Of a stretch of DNA of 64,000 bases, positions 10,727 to 19,976 are shown in pieces. Position 1 is the stretch's first letter. Each line of letters opens with the position of its first letter. The DNA comes from Amoebophrya sp. A120 (Eukaryota; Sar; Dinophyceae; Syndiniales; Amoebophryaceae), in NCBI GenBank assembly GCA_905178155.1, contig CAJINV010000004.1, positions 3,505,320-3,569,319 on the forward strand, written 5' to 3'. Both the position numbers and the translations under genes were made by a program. The notes under the pieces were generated by a model. It was not told the DNA's origin. It saw only the letters and a program-made list of their open reading frames with translations, and made no database searches.

Positions 10727-13700
10727 TTACGGTGTGCTGAGGTAGAAAATTCTGATAGACATCGTCCTCGAAACATTCGCTAAATGACAACTATACCTTG
10801 CCACGAGTCGAAAGGCGGGCGTGTCGCCGCAGACTGCAGCGGAGAGGTACAAAATGGTTGTGTCGGGCGTGGTATCAAATGTAAAAGTGTCTGGGTCTGG
10901 AAGAGGAGAAGTTTGTCATGCACATTTTCCATGCTCCATGATGTCTGTGACGTATGCCATAGCATCACAGATTTTTTGAGAGCCTATCGATGCACATCCT
11001 GCAAGACAAATGCCCTCTACGCGTAGCCAAATTTGACTCCTCTTGCTGCTCATGCAATACAGATCTTTTTAGCATCCAAATGCAGCATCACAAGTTTGGC
11101 TCATCCAGACCCAGACATTTTTCCATTTGATACGTGGTCTCGTCGGGTTTCACCTTCACCGCTAGCGCCGCGTCCCGGGTGTTATCCTGTGCAAAAGTAT
11201 CGCATTCGTATAAATGCAAGTCAAATCAGGATTACAAATTATTTCTCAAGCTGAGGAAATTTGTAATGCATTTATGCGAGTACGATACTTTAACTTTTGC
11301 AGTTCATAGGTGTGCCCCCAGTTTGACACCGTGACCAGGGACACGTCCACACTGCTTCCGTTGGCGGACGAGGCGGAGTGCAGGTTCAGCCCCATCTTAT
11401 CCTAAGGCAAAACGTCCTCACCCCATAGTTGTCATGCGAATCGGCATGCTTAAAATGTTTCTCATGCGGAGCCCGATGAAAAGCGCTTTCTCGTCGTGTT
11501 TGTAATGCTCGAAGTAGCATAAGACGCTCTATCTGCAATGCTATACGCGCTAGCTTCTGAACAGGACAACACTATGAGCCCAAATCTGTCACGCGCCACA
11601 GCCAAAACTCGTTGATTTGTCTATAGCAGATTTCTCATTTTGACTCGAGTGTGCGGACGTTTTTCCACACAATACATCTCCTCATACAGCTTCAGAAAAA
11701 TCGGGGAGTGGCAGTCCTTATCAAATGCAACTATGTCTGGGTCTGGAAGATTCAAGGAGTTTGTCATGCATCTTCTGGATCACGCAACTGGTCTCTAATG
11801 CACACAAAAGCATTACAGGTTTTGCGCAGGCCTCCTGATGTCTATCCCCCATGAGAAATTCCCTATTTGCGTAGCAAAACATGAGAAGCTTTTGGAGGTG
11901 CTTATGCAATACAAATTTTGCCTATTCCAGAAATCGCATGACAAGTTCCAATTCTTCCAGACCCAGACATTTTTGCATTTGATAGTCCTCGCTGCTCAGG
12001 TAGCCGCCTAGCCGATTTATCAGAATGAAAAATCCCCCCTCCCCATATCCAAAACGAAATTTGTGATGCTGTATTTGAGTACACAAATCGACTTGTAATG
12101 CTAGAAGGCCAAGAGACGCAGCTGTGGCCTCATTTGCAGGCAACTTGTCATGCTGTTTCCCCCTTCCAGCTGCCCCGTGTCATGCTGAAGATGCAAGGCT
12201 TTCCCACGCCAACCAGCACTACAGTCCGCATCTTTTCCCTTCTAGCATGACAAGGCTGATTTGTGGCCACAAATCCGCATCACATATTTCAAGTTTGAGT
12301 ATGGGATGGGGGGATTTTTCATTTTGATACGCTTATCGCTCTGGCCCACCCCGATGAAGATCTCGCACTCCTGCCGGGGCTTAGTGACCTCGATCTTGAA
12401 CACCGGCCAGTTCTCGCTCGTGACGAAGCTCGGGAAACACCAAATCTGTTCTTCCAGCTGCCTGGGCGGCGGGGAGGCCCCGTACGTTCTTGGAACGAGG
12501 GTCGGCGCCTTGCAAAAAATAATTTTACCGGAAAATTAAAATAAAAATTATTGAAAGCAAATGCGAAAAAATAACTTTTACCTTGCTCTCCGCTCTCCGC
12601 ATTAGTTTTAGTACGAAGGTAGAGTAGCGGCCGGACCAGAATTCAAGTGGAACAATAAACGCACTGAGTAAGTACCAGGTCAGAGCCTAACGCCTTCCAA
12701 GCGGGGATCCAGGTGCTCTTCTATCCTGTGTCAAGAAAACGTCCCCGCCAGCCAAGAGTTGTCATGCAAATTACCTGCAAGCCTAATCACTAAAACGTTC
12801 ATCAAGCGCAATCCCACCACGAGTAGCGTTTTCTGATGCTATCTGAGGGCTCTCTGTCGTGCTGGAAAAATCAGGACAAGATCATCGATCAGCGATGCGG
12901 CCTCCGCACCAGCCTGAACGCTGTCCGAAAACTCCTCGATACGATTGTGTTGCGAAATTCATCCTATCTCGACTCTGGGGCGGGGTCGTTTTTCCGCAGG
13001 ATACCTCCTATCCTGTGTAAAAACGTCCCCACCCCAGAGCTCTCATGCAATTCTGCACGCCAAAAAAGTTTCTCACGCGGGGCCCTATGAAAAGCGTTTT
13101 CTAGTCGTGTTTTGGAATTTGTAATGGTAGGACCAGCATGCTACGATAGATCTGTGATGCTGCTGACCTAGCTAAAACAGGATTACACTACGAGGACAAA
13201 CTTGTCATGCCAAACAACCACAGCGGGTTGATTTGTCTAGCAGATTTCCCATCTCGGCTCTGGGGGTGGTGTCGTTTTTCCTTACGATATCTCCAGGTCG
13301 GAGGTGTTTACCAGTCTACATTCGTGAATGGACCTAAACACCTGGTGGAACACCAAAATCTCCATATCATTTGTAAAAACGTCCCCACCTCCCCAGAGTC
13401 TGTCAAGATGGGGATCTCGCAACACGAGTACAAAAGCTGTAGGAGTCAGCACGCATGACGAGTTTTTGCAGTCCGTACTGTACTAGTGCAGTTTAGCAAT
13501 GACAGCCAGCGCCACAAAGTCATCTACTTATCCTGGTTGCAGCATTACAAATTCCAAAACGCGATGCCTCTGATGCGCGACATGCGCATTACAAATCTTC
13601 CTGCCACTGCAAATCCGCATGACAACTCTGGGGTGGAGACGTTTTTGCTCACAATACTCCATCCACAGGTACCCATCCTTCGCCTGGTATGTGGTATCCT

Positions 13701-16700
13701 CTGCAAAAGTCTCGCACTCGTATTGCATTTATGCAATACAAATGCAAATCTCCTTCTTAAGGTTGAGCAGGCAAAAGCGCATTTAGAGCGGGGTAACAAA
13801 ATAAAAAAAGAGGTCCTCGGGGGACCTCTTGTCCCCCCGGCCGGGCGGACAAGAGGTCCCCCCGTTTTGCTGCCGGAGCGTCCGGCACGCGGAGTTCCCC
13901 CCCGTGTCGCCGCGTCGGATATTTCGGGCGAATCGGGGCAGGGACCTCTTGCCCCCCCCGTTGCGCAGAGAAATTGGCTATGTATTTGCTATACAGGACA
14001 AGAGGTCCCCACCGTTCGACCCGAAATGGCCGGCGCGGCGACCCGGGAGGGAGGGAACTCTACGAGCCGGCTGCTCTGGCAACAGAAGGGGGGGACCTCT
14101 TGTCTGTCCGGCCGGAGGGACAAGAGGTCCCCCGAGGACCTCTTTTTTTATTTTGTTACCCCGCTCTTACAAATTTTACTCTTTAATGCTGAGCCAATTC
14201 GTATTGCAATCTATACCAGCGCGATACTTTTGCAATCCGTATCTGGGATGGTCGGGCAACGCGGTGATTTCGTGCAGCACCTCGTTGAAGGGGCAGTTGA
14301 CAAAGAGGCACACGAGAAAATCCGTGGGCTTCGACCGCATCGGGGGTCGGGCGGTGGTTCTTCCGACGACGCCGGCCGCCGCCTGCTTCGTCTATCCTGT
14401 GTAAAAACGTCCCCACCTCCCCAGAGTTGTCATGCAAATGCGCAATGACAGGAACACTTGTAATGCGCATCTCCTTGAGAGGCATTTCCAGTCGTGTTTT
14501 GGAATTTGTAATTCTGTAAACAGGATGAGCAAATGGCTTTGTCCTGCGGCCTTCCTTGCTAACCAGCACTACACTGCAGATGGAAACTTGTCATACAGAA
14601 CTCCCAAAACTTGGAGATTTGTGTTGCAGATTTCCCATCTTGACTATGGTGTGGGGACGTTTTTACGTAGGATATCGACGACGAGATCTTGAGCGTGTCC
14701 ACCACGACATACGCCCACTCTGGGTCCAGCTTGAGACGCAAACTGCCCGCCTTCTCCTGGTCTAGCTTGGCGACAAAGAGGCGCCTATCCTAAGTAAAAA
14801 CGTCCCCGCCCCAGAGTTGTTATGCAAATGCGCAATGTTGACAGGAACATTTGTAATGCGCATCTCCATGAAAGGCATTTCCAATTGTGTTTTGGACTTT
14901 GTCATGCTGTAAACAGGATATGAGGCTGGCTTTCTCATGCTGCTGCCCTTGCTAAACAGCCGTACACTACAGATGGAAACTTGTCATGCAAAACTCCCAA
15001 AACTTGAAGATTTGCGTTGCAGATTTTCCAACTTGACTATGGGGTGGGGACGTTTTTACACAGAATAGCACTGGCGCAAGGAAAACTCCAGGTACGCGAA
15101 CAGGCGGTCGGCGGCCACGTCGTGCACGTAGAAGCGGGACCCGAGACCCCCCGTCAAATCCTCCAGCGCCTCCTCGATGTTCCCGCCCTTGCCCATCGCT
15201 AAGAAGGAGTTGTGGAGTTTCGCGTACGCCTTCTCTATCAAGGAGCTCCACTATGGGAGTGCACGACTCCCCCTGCTGCTCTCCCTCATACTCATGTGTA
15301 TTAATGCAGAATACCAAGTACACTAGAACTAGATCCTGCACTTGGGCACCAGTATCTGCATGCCAAATTTTGAAACCTCAAACAGCACGTACAATTATCC
15401 GTTTGCAGATTTTTTGCCGTGCGGAAGTAGCCACATAGCTGTCGTTGCTTGTGTTGCTGCTCTTGCCATAGTACAAATGAGGTGGACGAGAGGGGAGTTG
15501 TGAACTGTCATATCCAGGCGAACTGGGGAAAGTGCTCGCTGCGGCAGCCGAGTGGGATAAAGCCCGATTCGTGCTGGGGCAGGTAGTCGTCGACGATGAC
15601 GGACACCCAGTTGGCGTGCTTGTAGAGGCGAAACTGGTAAAAGCCCTTCGCGACACACGATAGCAGCCCCTGCTGCCCGTCCTGCATAAAAACGTCGTAC
15701 ACCAGGTGGGGTCGGGTGCTCAGCGCGTTCAAGGCGTCGATGAAGTAGCCGTTGGTAATGTTGCCCTGAAACACCTTCCCGAGATTCAGGTACAATATCC
15801 TAAGTAAAAACGTCCCCACCCCAGAGTTGTAATGCAAATGCGCAATGACAGGAACACTTGTAACGCGCATCCCCATGAGAGGCATTTCCAATCGTGATTT
15901 GGCATTTGTAATGCTGTAAACAGGATGAGAAACTGGCTTTCTTATGCGGCTCTCCTTGCTAAGCACCACTATACTACAGACGGACACTTGTCATGCACAA
16001 CTCCCAAAGCTTGGCGACTTGTGTTGCAGATTTACCAACTTGACTATGGGGTGGGGACGTTTTTGCTAAGGATATACAAGGCCGAGACCTTTTCCCGGTC
16101 CGGCACCTTCGGCGGGGCGATCAGGGCGCCCTTTTGTCAAGTGCAAAAGTGTCTGGATCTGGAAGGGTGTAAACTTGTCATGCAGATTTTCCATGACCCA
16201 TGAGGTCTGGAATGCGGGACTTAGCATGACAGAGTCTGCAAAGTTTCTGCCATGCGTATCCTGCATGAGAAACTCCCTCCCAACTTGCTCGAAAGTGGAC
16301 AGCTTTTGGCACTCATGCAACACAGATTTTTGTATGCTTCAGATTTACCATGACAAGTTACCACCTTCCAGACCCAGACATATTTGCAATGCATACCTTT
16401 GCCTGGGCCGCGAAGGCCTGGGTAGCGGCCGGAACGCTGGCCTGGTTCGGCCCGCCGAACTGGTCCTGCTGCTGCTGCGTATCCCTTAGAAAAAGACAGG
16501 CAAACCAACTTTGTAATGCGCAAATAAACACACAAAAAGCTCTGCACGGCATATCCTAAACAGCACGCGACGGGCCCCCGCATGACAGACTGCTCTGTTA
16601 GTTTATTTTTGCATTACAAGTATGCCCTGCCTGTCTTTTTCTATGGGATAGTGTAGCTGCGCCGCGTAGAAAGCGGTAAGCGTGTTCATGTTCTGGCCCA

Positions 16701-18983
16701 GCGCCGGGAGGACCTCCATCGGCAGGAACGCGCCCTATCAAAAGGAAAAAAAATCGCCGCTCCCCATATCGAAATGGAAATCTGTGATGCAGGATTGGTG
16801 TGCACACATCGGATTTGTCTTGCAGTAGAGGACTGCAGACAGATACAAAGACGGAGCAGGGGCGTTTCGGTGTAGGCGCCTAGCAAGGCAGACACATCCT
16901 CCGTAGGCCATACAGCATCACAAATTGCCCGCAGAGCGCGGCGGGGTTTTTGGATTTGCCTCCTTACGAATACAGAGGCGCTTTGTGGTCTCAAATCAGC
17001 ATCACAAATTTTTCAAAGTATCCCGCTTTGGTATAGGGAGGGGGACTTTTTCCTCACAATACGCCCTCCCCGTTAACCTCGCCGTTCCTATTACAATGAA
17101 AAACGCCCCCACCCCGGAATTTGCAGAAGTTTGTCATGCAAAGTTTCCAAATGAAAGCTTTTTGTCTTGCCTGAAAGGATTGCGAGCCCTTCTGATGCAG
17201 AATCTAGGTGCGCAAGGTGCCTTGCGCATAACAGATCCGGCTGCTGTTGGGCCCCTTCGCAACACAACTTCGAGCTATTCAGCAGGGAAAATTTGTGATG
17301 CTGAGATATGCAAGACGGGAAATGTTTCTATTGGAAAGGTTTGCAATACAAATGCTGCCAAGTGTGGGGTGGGGGCATTTTTCATTGTAATAGTTCCAGC
17401 GGGAAAGCCGCAGCCACCCAGCCGGCCCCTTCGTGATGGCGTCCAGCTCCTCAGCGCTCACGCCGCCCTCCATCACCGACATCAGGTCCTCGGGCTCGCC
17501 CCTATGCATTGCAAATATGTCTGGGTCTGGAAGGTTGCAACTTGTGATGCTGCATTTGGATACTACAAAAATCTGTATTGCGTGAACAGCAAAAGAGGCC
17601 CAGTTTGTTGCTACACGGCGAGAGGGCATTTTTCATGCGGTATAGGCATAAGGAAACCACCCTCACAAAATCTGTGATGCTACGGCATGCATCACAGACG
17701 TCAGGAGTCACGCAAACTGTGCATGACAAACCTTGCATCCTTCCAGACCCAGACATATTTGCATTTGATAGCCGCCCACCCACCACGATACCGAGTGCGC
17801 CGGGAACTATGCAAGCGCACAACCCTTTTCTCGCCCTCGTCCTTTGCACAATTTATAATTAGCCTCGCCTGACGGGTCATGCAGCTTCCACATGATAGAC
17901 CCACGCCCGGACAATTGTACGTGTGGTTTCTTTGAGCCGCATCCGGAACTTGTCATGCAAACGCGGCAAAAAAGTCTACCTCTACGCAGGACTTCGCATT
18001 TTGCATCACAAATGAACGGGACGAAGAGTTGTGCAGTCTCGTAGGAACTCGCCGGGCGACACGAAGGTGCCGTCGTCGCGGTACATCTTCTGGTCGATGT
18101 ATTCAAGAAAAAAACACCATCACAATCTTCACTTTTGCACATTTTTGCAATACAAAGATTTTTGTCATGCGCAAAAATGCATCACAATCAAGATTTATAG
18201 GCGATTTCCCTTTGTGTTTTTGCAATACAAGAAAAATTTGTAATGCAAGACAAATTTCTGACGCAAAGCCTCCTAAATGTGATTGTGATGGTGATTTTTT
18301 CTTGGATACGATGGCGCCAAGCGCCAGCGCCTATGCACTGCAAATATCTCTGGGTCTGGAAGACACGACCTCCGAGTTTGTGGTGCGACGATTCCGAGAC
18401 GAGGACACAAAAATCTGTACTGACTAAGCGGCAAACAAATCAACCTGCGTTTGACCAAGCGAAGACGGTATTTCTCATGCAAGGTAGGCAATGAAGACCC
18501 TTGCTCTCAAAACTTGTGATGCTAGTACCGCCCGCATATTTATCTTCTGGGTCGACGTGCCAAAGAACCTGGATAGGCAAACTTTGCATTCTTCCAGACC
18601 CAGACATATTTCAGCATTTGATAGCGCCCCGGGCTGGTCCATGATGTCCGCGGCACCGGGGTCCAGCGCCGTGTCCGGGGTGAGCAAGGTCTTCATCAAG
18701 TTGCGGCACATATCCCAGAGAAGAAAGCTGGCACCGGGGGTAAATACACAGAAAAATTTGTCATGGGTGGCTCCATAGCATGCTATTTCGGATATGCTTG
18801 CGTATCTATTTTTGCATTACAAGTAAGTATGACCTGCCTGCTTTTTTCTGTGTGATAGTACAGCTCTCCCGCCGACTCCCGCTCGTCGTAAAAGTCATTC
18901 TCGCCCTCGTACCACTTCTGCGCCTCCTCTTCGCCCGCAATGCTGCCGCGGAACCCGCTCGGACGCGGTTCGCGGGAGGACAT
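10727..18983 (-). CDS. Calpain-like protein, catalytic Cys and His lost
   Basis: About 23 exons separated by 22 introners plus one GT-AG intron (12675-12509); ATG at 18983, stop TAA at 10729-10727. Calpains are Ca2+-dependent cytosolic cysteine proteases. The protease-core exon (15795-15513) has [19 protein letters not shown] where active calpains have the QGxLGDCWLLAA block, then [19 protein letters not shown] matching their YHFRFWQFGEWVEVVVDD. The next exon has [15 protein letters not shown] and [10 protein letters not shown], typical of the family. The nucleophile Cys is Gly, and the later GHAYSV block reads EWAYVVVD, so the His is also gone. [15 protein letters not shown] resembles the DGxFWMSFEDF start of the C2-like domain III, and 12508-12330 ([11 protein letters not shown]) continues it. 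The N-terminal third (18983-16075) is unrecognised. A regulatory or scaffold role without proteolysis is inferred. Confidence 0.8.
10873..11132. mobile_element. Introner family A
   Basis: 260 bp, TSD CGTGG. Splits the last two coding exons of the calpain-like gene. Confidence 0.93.
11183..11308. mobile_element. Introner family F (short)
   Basis: 126 bp, TSD GGTGT. The arms (AAAAGTATCGCATTCGTATA/ and CGAGTACGATACTTTAACTTTT) cover much of its length. Confidence 0.92.
11398..11674. mobile_element. Introner family B
   Basis: 277 bp, TSD CATCT. TATCCTAAGGCAAAACGTCC to GGACGTTTTTCCACACAATA. Confidence 0.92.
11719..11984. mobile_element. Introner family A
   Basis: 266 bp, TSD GTCCT. Perfect TATCAAATGC/GCATTTGATA ends in the calpain-like gene. 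Confidence 0.93.
12018..12329. mobile_element. Introner family D
   Basis: 312 bp. TATCAGAATGAAAAATCCCC to GATTTTTCATTTTGATA. The flanks CGATT/CGCTT match at three of five bases. Confidence 0.88.
12509..12675 (-). other. Ordinary GT-AG intron in calpain-like gene
   Basis: Donor GTACTTACT, acceptor TTTTTTTGCAAG; about 167 bp, AT-rich, no TIR and no introner similarity. Joins KALGSDL to [10 protein letters not shown] in phase 0. Shows that both intron types occur in the same transcript. Confidence 0.8.
12722..13003. mobile_element. Introner family B, left member of a tandem pair
   Basis: 282 bp, ending CGTTTTTCCGCAGGATA. Only CCTCC separates it from the next B element. Confidence 0.9.
13009..13289. 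mobile_element. Introner family B, right member of a tandem pair
   Basis: 281 bp. CTCC is duplicated across it. The coding frame fits best if both tandem elements and the 5 bp between them are removed together (NTSDLE joins KSTWIPAWK). Confidence 0.9.
13365..13656. mobile_element. Introner family B
   Basis: 292 bp, TSD CTCCA. Deletion joins DGYLWME to ILVFHQVF, the conserved calpain domain III entry. Confidence 0.93.
13695..14241. mobile_element. Introner family F with nested hairpin element
   Basis: 547 bp instead of about 150. The outer parts match the copies at 26506 and 36372; the flanks are TGTGG/TCTGG. Deletion joins PDHP to [10 protein letters not shown]. Confidence 0.9.
13785..14167. 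mobile_element. Nested TIR element with multiple internal palindromes
   Basis: About 383 bp. Its arms match over roughly 80 bp with about three mismatches, starting AGAGCGGGGTAACAAAATAA. Each arm contains GAGGTCCTCGGGGGACCTC, itself palindromic, and the motif GGACCTCTTGTCC (or its complement GGACAAGAGGTCC) recurs about six times in alternating orientation across the element. TTA may be its target duplication. The 320-codon frame through it is a by-product of GC-rich arms; no transposase is seen. Confidence 0.88.
14393..14674. mobile_element. Introner family B
   Basis: 282 bp. Interior is very close to the copies at 14786 and 15796, suggesting recent local spread. Flanks TCGTC/TCGAC. Confidence 0.91.
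14786..15067. mobile_element. Introner family B
   Basis: 282 bp, TATCCTAAGTAAAAACG to CGTTTTTACACAGAATA. The TSD is not clean; GCGCC occurs on both sides but not directly adjacent on the right. Confidence 0.9.
15252..15512. mobile_element. Introner family G
   Basis: 261 bp with TCCA on both sides. Deletion joins FPQFAW to [11 protein letters not shown], a conserved calpain stretch, which fixes both ends. Confidence 0.9.
15796..16074. mobile_element. Introner family B
   Basis: 279 bp, TSD TACAA. Lies 21 bp upstream in the transcript of the degenerate active-site exon of the calpain-like gene. Confidence 0.93.
16135..16395. mobile_element. Introner family A
   Basis: 261 bp, TSD CCTTT. Begins TGTCAAGTGC, a mutated TATCAAATGC. 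Confidence 0.91.
16480..16650. mobile_element. Introner family C
   Basis: 171 bp. TATCCCTTAGAAAAAGACAG to CTGTCTTTTTCTATGGGATA. No clean TSD; CTGCG occurs near both ends. Confidence 0.88.
16736..17061. mobile_element. Introner family D
   Basis: 326 bp, TSD CGCCC. Left end TATCAAAAGGAAAAAAAATC, right end GACTTTTTCCTCACAATA. Confidence 0.92.
17089..17392. mobile_element. Introner family E
   Basis: 304 bp, TSD GTTCC. TIR TATTACAATGAAAAA.GCCCC is perfect at both ends. Only 27 bp of exon separates it from the D copy. Confidence 0.93.
17503..17770. mobile_element. Introner family A
   Basis: 268 bp. TATGCATTGCAAATATGTCT to AGACATATTTGCATTTGATA. The two ends carry different outer bases (TATGCATTGC and TATCAAATGC). 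Confidence 0.91.
17808..18043. mobile_element. Introner family G
   Basis: 236 bp, TSD GGAAC. TATGCAAGCGCACAACCC to GAGTTGTGCAGTCTCGTA. Confidence 0.9.
18100..18308. mobile_element. Introner family I (single copy here)
   Basis: 209 bp, TSD CGATG. TIR core CACCATCACAATC/GATTGTGATGGTG. Its outermost TTCAAGAAAAAAA/TTTTTTCTTGGATA resembles family J. Confidence 0.9.
18332..18623. mobile_element. Introner family A
   Basis: 292 bp, TSD GCGCC. Leaves only a 23-bp exon between it and the family I copy. Confidence 0.92.
18711..18857. mobile_element. Introner family C
   Basis: 147 bp. First intron of the calpain-like gene. Flanks GCACA/GTACA. Confidence 0.9.
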
Positions 18984-19976
18984 GATGTGAGTTGTCCTGA
19001 GAGTACTGCACACGAGGTCGTGGCTGTCGACGTTGATCTTCGAGTCGTGAACGTGATCGTGATGTTCACCGGAACATATACACTCGTCCTCCTCCTCCAC
19101 GGGGATTGCTTCCCGCCCTGAACGCCTTCTCAAAAACGCGTCAATACCGCAACACGACCCGGTCGTTCGCGCGAATGAAGACTACATTCTTTGTCCGCTC
19201 GTTCTATGAACAATAGTAGTAAGACCTTCGCAAATAGAGTGGCAAATGCTGGGCATGGTAGTAAACTCCTGTGGCGGGATCATGTGAGGAGAAACTTCCC
19301 GGTGCCAGCAGAGTTCGCATTCATCCTCTGTCCTTGCGACGACCTACTTCTGGATTCATCTTGACCAGCCTGTACAGAACTTCCGGTTCCAGCGGCGAGA
19401 GAGGCGCACATAAGAACGACCAAGTGCGCTATATATAATCCTTTCGCAGCTTTCACGCAAAGGATGGCGGTTAGCTGCTATGGCTTGCACACCCAGATCT
19501 GCTTCGTCTCTCGATACAAGTTAACTTGCTCTACTTCTAGGCCGCACCTTTACAACTGCAGGGGGGCCGCTTCGATCTGCTGCCTCAATTCGAATTAATT
19601 ATACTTTACACTCGCTCGAACCCACTCGCAACATCTACTCTTGTTTACCAAAGCAAAAGAACTGAAACTGATTAAGTACCGTGGATCAGCAGTGTACGGC
19701 ACTCCCTGCACCGAAACCTCCACACAATGATGGGACTGTCTCGCTGAAACGTGTCCACGTAGCAGCTCCAGCTTTTTATGTACTCATCATTTGCGAGCGG
19801 TTTTAAACAGTGCTGCCCTTCGGCCGCCGACTATGATACAATAGTGGCGCCGCAAGTCTTGCACTACAGAAGTGAATCTGGTACTGGACGTCCAATATGA
19901 TAAGAAATTTGGTGGCACTATCATGAGGTACTTTCTTACTTACAGTTGCTGCACGACTGCGCCGCACATTCACAAA
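18984..19976. other. Intergenic
   Basis: About 1 kb upstream of the calpain-like start. An AT patch CTATATATAATCC at 19430 is the only promoter-like word. No gene seen. Confidence 0.55.

Noticed and set aside
13486-14448. 320-codon open frame on the plus strand
   Set aside because: It runs through an introner end, the nested palindromic element and an antisense calpain exon. It has no protein-like composition.
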